64,000 bases of DNA from Hybos culiciformis (Eukaryota; Arthropoda; Insecta; Diptera; Hybotidae), in NCBI GenBank assembly GCA_964007475.1, contig OZ023273.1, positions 14,397,922-14,461,921 on the forward strand, written 5' to 3'. Both the position numbers and the translations under genes were made by a program. Each line of letters begins with the position of its first letter. The first letter of the stretch is position 1. Shown piece by piece: positions 1 to 13,400 of this stretch. The notes under the pieces were generated by a model. That model made no database searches and was not told where the DNA came from. It worked only from the letters and a program-made list of their open reading frames with translations.

Positions 1-511
1 TTTGCCATCAGTGCTTGTAATACAGCTTTAACTTCTGCCGTATTTTGCGGTACAAATGCCGGTCGAAATGTTTGTGTAAATAAAGAGTTTAACCTGCTCA
101 ACAATGGACTAATGCATGCTTCTGGTGGACTTATTATTGTCACTATGTCTGGTAATAACGATTCATCTAAAGGAAATACTTTACTTAATTGATCTAACAA
201 TAATTTTCGTGGCTCAACATTTGTTGGAGATAAACATGTCTCTAATACTGATTTTGGTTCAGCTGATAAACTTAAAGATTGCTTCTTTTTGCCACTAATT
301 AATGATGCTGATATAATACTGCCACTAGGCGTATTACTTGATGTACGGAATAATCTACTACGTTGCTTATCTGCTGACTGAACTGGTGTTGTTATTAATA
401 AGTCTTTTTCGCGTGGAGGACTACCTGCATTTAAGGGAGGATCTGAACTTTGTCCTTCAGGATCAGTGTTATTCGCAGTACCGCCTTCATTTCCAGAACT
501 GTCATTACGAT
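1..511 (-). CDS. PACS: PACS exon 7, partial at window edge (residues 488-657)
   Basis: Acceptor ATTCTTTCAG|ATCGTAATG; the exon stays open to position 1 and continues outside. The first ~100 residues are Ser/Pro-rich linker (SSGNEGG, SNTPSGS, KKKQSLSLS). The following segment, LLDQLSKVFPLDESLLPDIV and on to FTQTFRPAFVPQNTAEVKAV, aligns with the start of the conserved PACS C-terminal region (DQLNHIL...[23 protein letters not shown], then CSPADVQAAF). Phase 1 entry matches exon 6, and also matches exon 5 directly. Confidence 0.9.
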
Positions 512-1396
512 CTGAAAGAATATTAAAAATTTTTCTTAATAATTTTAATGAAACTCTAGCATACATTTTTGACATATAAACAGATTTATTTGTAAATTTT
601 CGGATCATCAATACAGGTGGTAATTGCGGGAGAAAATTAAAAAAATTCTGAAAAATTTGAGCTCTAAGTTGAAATAAAGTTTATTTAAATAAAATTAGGC
701 TTCATTTTTTTTATCAGTAGAGAGGATAGAGTGCCGATTATGCTGAGATAGATAGAAATAAAAACTTAAATGTATTATTATTATGAAGATAGAACTCAAG
801 GAAAAGTAAAATAATATTGAAAAGATTTTCACAATTTTCGTTCGCATTAGTGATTAAAAATATAACTACTATCAATATAAATTTTTTTTTGTTTTATATG
901 AAGACGTTGAGATTAATTTAAATTTCACTCTTTTTGAAAATATTTGTTTAAACTTAAAATAATTTTATATAATAATATATAAAATGGAAAGTTCATAGGC
1001 TCTAGTCATATATATATCGTCGGTCGGCGACGCAAACCTCGTAAGTCTTATTTTTTACAAAACATGTTTTTTTACATTTTCCTATCCTTTTTGTTGATCT
1101 GCGTCGATTTACATTCATAAAAACTCTAAATATTTTTTACGCACTTCTTTTGTCGATAAAAAAAACTCGAAAATTTAGGTGGGGAGCTTTTCTGGCCAAG
1201 CCTTGTACTTTTTTGAAACTTGGATAATGTAGTAATCTTCGTAAGAAGCTACAGATTTTATTCAATTCATATCGCTTCGAAATTGGCCAATCTTAAGCAA
1301 TTTTGTGATAATTATAATAATAAGAATACCTACAGTTTTTTGTGTCTCGTGTAAAATTTTCAAAAACATACTTACGATGTTTGCGTCGCCGACCGA

Positions 1397-1437
<41 letters not shown>

Positions 1438-4400
1438 TATATTCTGAAAACAATTAACATTTTAGCGGGAAATAAATTACTTGACCGAATTCATCCCTCT
1501 GGCTATTTTTATATTGACAACTCTATTGCCTAATTGGTTTACAATGTAGAATACTTATTTTACTTTTCCTTTCTGTCTAATATCATTGCTTCATTATCTT
1601 AAAATTTTTTGTTCTGATTTGATATAAATTATACTGAACAATTAACTAGTTAGATAATGTAATACAGTCATAAAAATACTTCATAAAAAATATTATTGTA
1701 AGTATTTCTTCAAAGTTCTAAACAAAGTCATAATGTTGGCAAAGTTAATTTTCAAAAATACCCTAAATATTTTTCTCAATGACAAGAGTGCTGCTCGAGC
1801 TCTAGCATATTTTATTAACATGCCTATACTTTTAAATGATAATTTAAAAACTAATCTCAATTTAAGCAAAAAGCACTATTTTAAAATATATGTATAATAA
1901 CGCTTAATAGAAATAAACAAATATATTTATGACAGAGGTACTAACAATTAGATAAAATAACTGAACGGATGGGCAAATGCGTTATTTAATACACGTTTTG
2001 AATATTATTTTGAATACTGAGTGAACATTTAATAAAATATTTGTTATTTATTTATTACGAAATAATTCGAGACTAAAATGTTAAAATCAATTATGTAATA
2101 CCGTGGATTTTTACTTTGAATATATCAGTTTCCGTTATGCTCGAAATTAAATGACTTAAATTAAAATCTACAAAAAGGTAATATAAATTTCTAAATTTTA
2201 TTAATTGACATATTTTAGAACAAGAAGTTACGCGTTGCAAGATTATAATAGCGTCTTTACATTATTCGCGAACTGAAAGAAATGTCTAACATTTATTATT
2301 AAATATTATTCATTTTTAAGAAACATTTTTATTATATTAATACTCATTGAATGCAAAAAAAAAATCAACTAATTAAAGTGCAATTTATCATCCATGCATT
2401 CAAAAATTTTATTCAAAAAAAAATTAATTCAAAAACATAAAAACGCTTAATGAAACTTTAAAGCAAAGAATATTTTTTCCAAGGAATTTTCTACACTGAA
2501 ACTTAATTTTACTTAAGTCTTCCTTTCAAAAATATTTTAGAAGATTTTTAAACTTTTTAACTTCCCAAAATATTGCACATACCTTGGTTTTCATATGTTT
2601 TGCTTTAAACAAAAAAAAAAGGGAAAAAGAAATGCAAATAAAAAAAAAAGAGGATTATAATTATAATTTTCAGTTCTTCTATACAACTAATTTTGATGAC
2701 AAAACAAAATAAGACAGACCTGGTGTGGTTGCTGAATTGGATTTCTTTGAATCAACAATAACATTGTCACTCTTATCCGATGATCTTCGTTCAGTTTTAC
2801 CTAAAAAAGTATTTTATATCAAGCCATGCATAAACAAATGAAAACAAAATCTATTATGGTATTTTTTATAAAGCTGAAATTATAAAATTTGTTAAATAAA
2901 TGAAAAAATGAGTATATTATTTCTCTACTTTATTATTATTATTATTGATGTTTTAAAAATTTTCAATTTTCTTGAATTTCAGTACAAGGTAAAACGTAGA
3001 AAAAATAATATTATGTCTATTATTTCAAGAAGTCGTGTCACTCGCCCCTGAATTATAGAATAAACAAACAAAGAAACACTTATAGCATCAGGATTAACCG
3101 TCAACAAGTACCCATATATATTTTGTTGCGGAAAAATATTCGTATTTTTAATAATAGAAATTTTACTCATTCGTTCAACATACTTTTTAATAAGTTTATA
3201 AATTAGTGGTTATACTTTCAGTACGTACACATCTACACTATATTATTGACGATTGAATTTTTAAATTGTAATTGAAAAATTATACATTATTGGGCTTAAT
3301 TTATATTAATGTTGCATTATTTATTTTATGCAATAAAACTGTTATTATTGAAATAAATAACATATTTAGATAATTTAAGTGATAAATTGATAAATGAGAA
3401 TAAATCTAAAAATAATTAATGACAATATTACTTGTTAATGCCCGACAATAAAGTAAAATTCTATTTGTTACCTACTTATAAAGATTCTAATATTATTTTA
3501 ATTATAATGATATTGTACTGTTTTTGATTAGGATTTATTTTATTTTTTTAAACTACTTAAATTAAAACATAAACGCCTATATTGAATGTTACTAAATACC
3601 ATGAAAATTCATTTTGTTAAATTATTAATTATAAATTAAACTCAAATTTAATAAAAAAAAAAATATATATCAACGTATAAGCTTTAAATATATAAAGCAT
3701 TTTATTATACAGTATAATTAAATTCAAATTGTTAACAATTAAATTTTCTCTACTACTTAAATTTTATTTTAAGTATTATTATTTTGTTTTACAAAAAAGC
3801 CTTATTTAATTAAATTATTTAAAATTCAAATCACTTTAGATATAAATGTAAAATATATAATTTTAAAAACAAATTATATTTAAATTACTTATTATATTTT
3901 TTAATATTTAAGCTTACCGTGCAAAAAAAAAAACAAAATTTAAATAATAAAATTAAAAATTAATCGAAAATAATTATAAATTCAAAGATAAAACAAAAAA
4001 AAAATATTTTCAAATCAATATTGGTTTATTTGAAGAAAAAATATTGTGATTTATGTAGAATTACGATTTGAACAAAAAAGTTATCAGAAATCCTGTTCTC
4101 TTTTCCGTTTTAGTTTAGGCTTTAGAGTACAGATTTATGTTAATTTTACCGATCGCTCCTTAATGTTTTCAAAATCTTATAGACACTCTTCTAGAATGTT
4201 TTTTTTCTTCTAAATATTTTTTGTGGGAAAATAACCAATATTGATTGGACTATAATAATTTATATAATACATTATTATAAATTATAAATTAGTTTTATTT
4301 TAAATTTAACTAATAAAAAAGCATAAATAAAGAAATTAAAAAAAAAACTTAATACAAATTTACAAAATTTTTTATTTAATTTTTTGACGAATTCAAAATT

Positions 4401-7400
4401 TCCAAACTTACCCTGATTCACATAATTATCTTGTAACATAGTGCGAGAATTTGTAAAAAATGGTCTTATCGATGGTTTTGGTGTTGAACCAATTGACAAA
4501 CTGTCCATATCTGGACCCGAATCATCACCTTCACCACATGACAATGATTCTAATTCTTGAAATAATGCATCCAATTCACGTTCACCACGCAATGCCGCAG
4601 CACCACGAGAAACACCTCCATCTAATTCTTCGCTAACTTTAAAACGTTTCAATAGAGCGACTATTTTTTGTTTAAAATTTCGTTGCTGAAGAGAAATTGT
4701 CTAATATTAGATGATAATGTTTATTTATTTTTTATTTATTTTGTATAAATTAAAACAAATAAATTGCAGTGCATTAGGAGGTGCCATTGATGATTATTTA
4801 GGTAACAATTTTTTTTTTTTATTATTGCGGTTGAAAGATGGTGATGTGATGACGCAGTAATAAGAAAAAAATATATAAAAAAAAAGAAAACATTTTATAT
4901 AAAAAAAAAATTATTTTTTAGGAGAAAATAAAAATTATTAAAATATTAAAAAAATTAATTAAGTGTTACTTTGATCAGAGAGATAAAACGTTTTTCTTGT
5001 CTTTTTAGGTTCTCTAATCAATATTAGTAAGCTTTTAGCATAAAAATGCAGCACAATGTAGTTTACATGAAATTTCATTTAATTGACTCACCAAGATAAA
5101 AAAAAATTCATTAGTTAAAAAAATCGATTTGATCAACAACTTCAAAAACAATAAGAAAATGACAAACGAAACTAAATTTTAATCTTCAGATTTTTATTAT
5201 CGTCGTGGCATTTTTTTTCTCAAATTATGGCGCTTAATATTAAAGCTCTATTTCTATGTTTAATTTTGAATAATATTTACTTAAAATTGCAGTTCTTTAA
5301 CACAGTCATTTTTGTATAACAAAGTTGAGGAAATGCGTAAAATTGAAATGTGTTTAAAAATAAGTTAAATTCGAAGGAAAAAGTCCGACAAAATTAAAAA
5401 AATGTTGTCCCTTCCTAAGTTTGAATTATTTACATTTGTATATTATACAAATATAATGATCAAATTCTTACTACGTTATGTGTTAACAAGCCTAATGTTG
5501 TGATTCATCAGCTAAGCTTGATGATAAGGACATTATTTTTAATTATATATTTATAAGTTTTATTATTTTCACAATATTTCAATTAATTCAAAACAGAACT
5601 ACTTTAGTTTTTAAAAGTCTAGAAAATACCTCATATAAATGTAATAAATGTAAGTAATGTCTTTATAATTTTATATTGTTATTTTTTCTTTTTTTTTTAT
5701 TTAAATTCGACATATTCATGCATATTATAAGTACTTTTGAAATGCAAAAATAAATTAAATCTTATATTAAATCTTATTTAATATTTATGCGTTTAAAGAG
5801 AAAAATGTTGATTGTAAATTTTAGATTATTAACCTTAATCATATATTTTCATATAAAATAAAATTCTCAAATCCTTTTTACTTTCTACAGTAAGTACATA
5901 TTTACATTATGATTGCATGTCAACCCACTCTTCATTTTTTTTAACTTATTTATATTGTGATGGCAGGAAATAAAAATAAATCAGATAAACAAATAATAAA
6001 ATAAAAATAACATTTTCTTTTTTTGAATCAAAGTCGAAATTCACATAAGTGTCAATGTTGCATGAAAACATTTAAGCACAAATAAAAGAACAAAAAAAAA
6101 ATCAACAAATAAACGAAATAGCTTAACGCAACATTAGACAAATTGAAAAAAAAAAAAAAAAAAAACGAAAATAAAATCTTACCCGACTTATTTTGGCACG
6201 AGATAAACCTTTATCTTTTATTTCAAATTCACTATCGCTGTCATTTTGATTTGCACCCAAATTAACACCATCGTCATCATTAGTACCTCCACCAGTTGTT
6301 GATCGTTGTAATTTACGATATTTTCTTATTTCATGTTTTGCCTGTGACTGTGTATAATCATGATTATTACGTTTGCCAGTATTTCCAGAACCACCACCAA
6401 CACCACCACCACCACCACCACTTCCATCATATGGTGTTAAACCTAAATCAGTACCATCATCTTGATCTTCGCCTGAGCTAAATTCATTTTCTTCATCTTC
6501 ATCAGAATATTCAGTAACACGGTCTAAAAACAAAAGAAAACGTAAATATTAAAGATATTGGCGTAATGGTTTATGAAGTCAAAAAACTGTATATTTTAGT
6601 TTTTTACTGCCCAAACATTTTTTATAATGTTTTTTTTGGAAAAATTTTACCAAATAGAATCTTTCCCAATAAAGTTTTTGGCAAACGTAAGCTGTACATA
6701 AATGATTGTTTTCAAATCAGGACAAGTTTTGTTATAAATTGTTAAATAAAGCTATACCTACTTTAAACTTCGAATTTTAGTGAATTTATTTAAGTTACTT
6801 TGTTGAAAGAAAATGGGCTTAGTAAGTAAGTACTAAATACTGAATTTTTAGTACCAAACTTAATGTAAATGTTTATTAAAAACTAAATCATTTGATTTCT
6901 TTTTATTAACTTATTTTTAATTTACTTGATTTTTTGTTTGCTTTTTTTGATGAAATTCGAAACATTCGCAAATCTATTAACATATTCCTTCTTTTTGAGA
7001 TTTTTTTTTTTTTTGTTTAAAAAGAAAAGTCGAAAAAATTTTTTTTCCTTAATATTTTTTTTTTTAAATATATTATCTTTATTATTGTGCGGTCAAGTAA
7101 AAACTGTTTCTACAAATTAAATTTTATTTTAAAAGACCCAATACGAAACAGAAAAAAAATATCGGAAAATTCTCAATCAAAATATTTTATATATAATTAA
7201 AAAAAAAAAACTATAAATTTCGAGAAATTTTTTCTCAAATTAACCTGGTTTTATTTTATTTTTTCTTTTATCTCACAAGGAAAAATACCAATTACTCATA
7301 AATTTTTTACGAAAAAGAAATATTTTTTAATGAATAATAAATCTCTTTGGTTTAAAAACCAAAAGAAAAAGAAAATTTAATTTTCGTGGAATTAAAAAAA

Positions 7401-10400
7401 AAAAAGAAGTACATAATAGCTTTGAATATGGGTGACATTTTCCTTCAGAGGTATGTGACTAAATGGTTTTTTTTTATAGTAGAAATTGATAAATGTAATT
7501 ATTTTATCAAATTATTTTTGAGAATCTCGTATTATTTCATAAACAAAAAGTATAAAACCTATGCAAATTTAATATAACTAAATTGTCTAACGATAAATAA
7601 GTTAGTGTTAATTATATTATATTAAAGATTTTTTCTTCCATAATATTCATGTAATTTATTGTGGTAACAGACAATCAAACTTTACAGACAATCAAGTTTG
7701 GGGAATCTTTTTTACATGGAAGACCAATTTTGATTGCGAATTTTAATTCATTCAATATTCAATACTCAAACCGCACTTTGTAATTTATATCAATTTATTT
7801 TAAATGCAATTTTATTATTATTATTTCATTATTTAATAAAAAAAAAACATTTATACATCGAAACAGAAAATAAAATAATGACATTATGATATTTTTTAAA
7901 AAAAATTAATACGAAAAGTAGATAACCAGTTTAATGTGATAAGACCACAAAATATATTTCAACAGGCCGCATGCCGTCTTAAGGCCGCAGGCTCCCCACC
8001 TCTGAACTAAATACTTAAATTAAAAAATTTACATTTTTCAGAACTTCAAAAGACTAGACTTTTGTTTTTGTAATAAATTTAAAAAAAAAACAAAATAAAG
8101 AAGACTAATTGGTTTTTTACTCTGAAAAATTTTAACTTTTTTTGTTATCACAACATAGGTATAGCATTTTAATTGAAGTTTTTATTTTCATATTAAAAAT
8201 TGTTATACGCGTATAATAAAATTTTATATCTTTTTTGAACACAAAAAAAATTTTTTTTTTGTTTTTTAATTCAATATAAATTATAATGTAGGTTTAGTGG
8301 AATGATATTAAATGAGAACGATATACCTATTTTTAGAATTTTAAAAGGAATTATTAATTTAAAAATTATATTAGTTCATTTTTATTATATTTTTTACGAC
8401 GGAAAGGAAAGTTCAATAAGTCAATGGACAAAATATCGATTTTTTTTAAACGTAGAACAAACATGAAGAGCACTGTCTAAAATCCTCAATCCAATATTTC
8501 ACCGCAAACATAGCCTTCAATTTGAATTTGTTGAAAATTGGAATGACGTCTTTTAAAAAATCAACTAAAAATAACTTTTTAAAAATACTGTTTTGTTAAA
8601 CTTTTTAATTTCGGTTGATAAAGTTATTATTATTAATATTGAATATATTTTATATTTCACCTAAATTAAAGAATTTATCATTCAATATATTTTGTGAATA
8701 GAAAACAGAAAAAAATAACAATTATAAAATATAAATTTGAAAAAACATCATATCGATTTGAAAATTCATATTAAAAGTTCATATTTTTTTAGGATAGCAT
8801 TTCTGAACTAAGATTGTATGTTGTCAGAATTTGGATGTCCAAAACCAAATTATTAAAAACTAAATTTTCGAATTGAAATTATTGGAACTGACATTATTCT
8901 AAATTGGCATAAATAACACATTCAAACCAATTATTACGATGCATTTTAAATTTGTCACTTAATAATGAAACAAGCAAGAAAAAAAAAATTAAGAGAAAAG
9001 AGAATTTTTTGAATTAAAAATTTTCTTTGAAAAAAATATTAGGTAAATTCATTTTTTTTTTTTAATTTTGTATTAAATAATAAAAAAATAAATTTAACCA
9101 GTAATAGTTGCCATTTTGAGCGGATGATACATTTCATTCAATGTATTAATTCGTCACCTAAAATTTCAAACATTTGTCACGGAAAAAATAAAAATATAAT
9201 TGATTCAAGGAAAATATTATAGAATTTAATTATAAATTTTTTAGTTTTTGTTATTAGATTAGAGTTGTTTAAATGAAAAATCGAAAATAGACCTCAAGAA
9301 TTGAAACAAAGTTTTTTATAAACTTCACTTAAATATTTTTGTTGCTAATTGTGCATAATTGCGTCAATACATAAAAATATTTATTATATCGTTGATATCT
9401 GCTGTTAAACAATAGTATGTTTAAATTTGAAAAAAAAAAACCAAAAATCTGGAAATTTTCATCTGTACATTTTTATTTTTATTTACTTTATGTTTTCTAA
9501 TTTATTACTATATTTAAGTAAACTTATAGAAAATTTTTTTTTAAATAAAATAAAAATTTTGGAAGAAATAAACGTTTCACGTGATAAGATTGAAATTAAT
9601 TAATTGAATCGCATGATTATTTTTATAAACACTAACTGTGGCAGGAGAAAGTTCAATTTTGGCTAAGAGATTCTTCTTTTTTCTAAATGGAGTAATAATA
9701 GATTTTCACTATAGAATTTAATTTAAAAAATTTTTTTTTCGATATTAGTGTACAAAATTATTAATTTATGTTAACTGTTGCTTAATGTAGTCAACTTTTT
9801 TGCTATTCAATGTCCAATGCTTTACGGTTTCTCCAATACAAAAATAAAAGAAAATAATTTTAATTACCAGTCAGTAAAACACTATTATTATTTTTATTGT
9901 CATGATCAACTGGAATGGATGATACCCTTTCAGCTCTTAATGTTGCAACCGTTGTTCCAGGTCTTCCATTTTTACTACTAGCCAATAGTTCAACAGTCAT
10001 ATCCATAGATTTTTGTAAAACAGCATCCATTCGAATCACTCCTTCTGCCAAAGTCTTATAGCCCAAAATTGTTCGTGATTTGTATTTCTTTCGTCGTTGT
10101 AACAAAATAACAAGTCTGAAAACAAAAATTTATCAAAAACAAATACATACAGTACATACATTATTTTCTACATTATCCACTGTTATGTCATTTAAAAAAC
10201 CAAAAAAAAAAATTACCCAACCAAAATTTTCCTTGTTTTATTATTCTATCACACAGCCGAAAATAATAAACACCTAATTCTATATTTTTCGTATTTAAAT
10301 ATGAAAAAAATAACTAATATTACGAAATGTGCAAATCATATCTGCCAAATAATAATAATAATAAAAAAAAATTACTTTTATGAAATGGATCGCGAAATGG

Positions 10401-13400
10401 AAATAAACAGCAAATTGAAAATATTTTTTTAAGTACAAAAATTGCAAGTTTTCTCTATGTACAAAAATGTCATATTAAACAGTAATTTCAGGAATAAATA
10501 AAATTATATTTGGCTTATATTTATAAGATGAAAGATAAATTTAATTATTTTTTATTTATTTGTTTTTGTTTATCATTTGTGATAAAAAAAAAAAAAAACA
10601 TATTGTTTGACTTTAAATTGAATTCATTTTTTGCAATTCTTTTTTAATTTCAATAAAAAACAAAAAACAAAAATTATAAAAAATGTTTCGTTAAAAAAAT
10701 TACTTAATAACATTTTAAAATTTGAACAAACATCATATTTAAATGTTTTTTCTTTATTGACGTCAGTTAAATTTCATAAAACATCTCAGAGTATACAGGT
10801 ATTGCCGACAAGATGCATTATTATTTACACTATTTTTGAAATAAACTTCTATAATGCTAAAATACATATCTAATTGTTAAAATATTGAAGAAAAAAAAAT
10901 TAATTATTTGACACACTTTGATACTCTTCAAAATTAAATTTTTAAACACTTCATACATTCATTTCATGAAACTAAGATTATTTTTATGATGATGATAATA
11001 ATTTATTCAAAATGTTCTTCCAATTATTTTGAAGGATGATAACAAAAATAAATGTATTATTTTTTTTTTTTTACTACTCTCAAAATACCTATTTCCATCT
11101 CGTTTTATAAAATGTGGATATTGTAAACTAAAATGCAAATCTAAATCAGTTTCAAGAAGTGTTGATGATGAATTATTAAATGAACCTCCACCACATGAAA
11201 ACATAGTTGATGCACCTATTTGTCCACCTCCTTGTAGTGGTTGTTGTGGCTGTTGAATTTGAGTTTGTTGCCCTAATAATATATTAGTACAACTAATACC
11301 ACCAATACTCGAATTATTAATATTAACACCAACCGATGGTATAGGTGTTGTATTTTGCGGAATAGGAATTTCATGAGAACGTAATGTTCGTTTTGAGCTT
11401 TGCATTTTAACGGACAACGATAACGATGTCATATCAACTGGTAATGGTGTTAAAAGAGATAAACGTGTTATTGTTAACGAGCATAATCTGAAACAAACAA
11501 AAAAAAAGAAGAAAATTAAATTTAAGTATAAAAATAAAATAACTATGTTTATTCTATGCTTTCATTTTGTTACAAAATTTTCAAGGAGAAAAAAAAATTT
11601 AATTTATTGTCCTTCATTTGGCAAGGACCAAAGAGAAAATATTTTAATTAAAAACCGCTGAAAAAAAATTATATTTATTAGAAAATTTCAAGGATTTTTA
11701 ATATTTTTTATTTCTCAAACAATATTAATAATAAAAACAAAACTGAATAAATTTAACTTTGAATTTTATCTTAGTTTATGTTGTCGATGTATATTATCCG
11801 TTTTCACTTGAAAATTAAACAAGATTGATGAAGCAGGATTGACAAAATTAGCTTCTAGATAAGAATGGATAATTTTTGATTATTAGTTTTTCTATCAATT
11901 TTTAACTATCATGGGTTCTGGATTAAAAGTCTTCAATAATGACCAAAGTTTAAAAAATTTAGAAACTATGAAAAGCAAAAAAAAAAAAAAAATCTTGTAA
12001 ATAGAATCTTAAAAATGATTCAAGAATTGTTATATCAAAATTTTATTCCACTATCGTGGTTGAAAAAAGGCAATTTATTTCATATTTTAGAGAACGTAGA
12101 TAAATGCCTATATAAAATTTTAATGTCATTCAAAGAATCCTTTTATGAAAATTTAATTTAAAAAATTTTTTTTTGTCTTTAAGTCCAACAAAATTTATTC
12201 TCAATTTTCATGATGAGCGAATTTTGAATTCTTTACTTCAATAAAAATAAAAATATATAATTTTATACCCTTTTTAATTCATTCTAAAATACTTGAATAA
12301 GTATAGCATATAATACATACTTGATGGCCCCACAAATTTTACTTAAAATATTTTTAAATTATATTAAAAAAAAAACATTCAATCTTAATAAAAATAATAA
12401 AGATATAAAATATCAACAATTACATAAGTTTATTTTCATTATCAAGTTATATTTAGATTTTATTGAAATATTAGACATTAAGTATATAAATTTGTAAAAT
12501 ATCACGAAACGATTCTATTAAATTTCAGTTTTATATCACGAAAACCAATTTTATCTTGAATATTAAATTTTTTTTAATTTTTTATTTTATGCAATATTTT
12601 TATATATTCACATTGCATCACTTGCATTTTAGAAAATTTAGATAATATCTAAATCTTTAATAAATAATAAACTTACTTAAAAATGTATAATAAAAACTAT
12701 ACAAAATTATTTTGTTTAATCATAAAAAAAATGTTTATTTGTTTTTTTTTTCAAGCATAATATAAATATTTTAATTTAAAACAAATTTATTCATTTATCA
12801 GTTAGTGAAAATTATACTTAAAAAATAATCTGCAGATAAATATTTAGAATAACTTGAAAACTCTTTTACTAGAAAATATGATAAGGTGAGATTACACTAT
12901 ATTTTTTAATTGATTGGAAGCGAAGGTGGAAATGGAAATCAATATAAATACGTACGTAAGTACTTAAATAATTCATAAAATTGTTCATAACAATTTAGTA
13001 AAATTTAACTCTCAACTTTTTTGACATTATTTTTAATAAGGCCTCATAACTATTTCGACAAAAACAATCTGAAAAATAGAAAATAAATCATTTTAAATAA
13101 ATTTTAATTAATGTTGAATTTATTCACGATTATTGTGTAATGATAAGATTCACATCACAATGAATTAAAGATAAAAAAATTTTCAGCTTAAACTAAATTT
13201 TCTTAAAGTTTGAATAAGTAAGTAGTAGTTTTTTTTTAATTCCTTCGCGTTTCATGTCGAAGTTGCATTGTTTATAACCTGCTCAAGAAAAATTTTAAAT
13301 AAAATTCATGAAAATTCTAATAATAGAAAGAAATAATTTCTTTTTATTAAATGGATTTTTCTCAAAAAAAAAAAAAACACAGAACCTCTATCTATCAGAA

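Larger units (their letters stand above)
512..2719 (-). other. PACS intron 6
   Basis: GT-AG intron of 2208 nt, AT-rich. It holds one MITE-like element (1016-1400) followed by an AT microsatellite. No other coding segment or RNA gene was recognised. Confidence 0.75.

Noticed and set aside
6296..6481. Plus-strand His-rich frame (HHQHHHHHHH)
   Set aside because: It is the antisense shadow of the GGT-encoded glycine tract in PACS exon 4.
7570..8012. Pairing of the hAT-like end at 8004 with AACTAAAT at about 7575 as target duplication
   Set aside because: The sequence after 7582 does not begin with a CAG-type terminus, so the shared 8-mer is coincidental.
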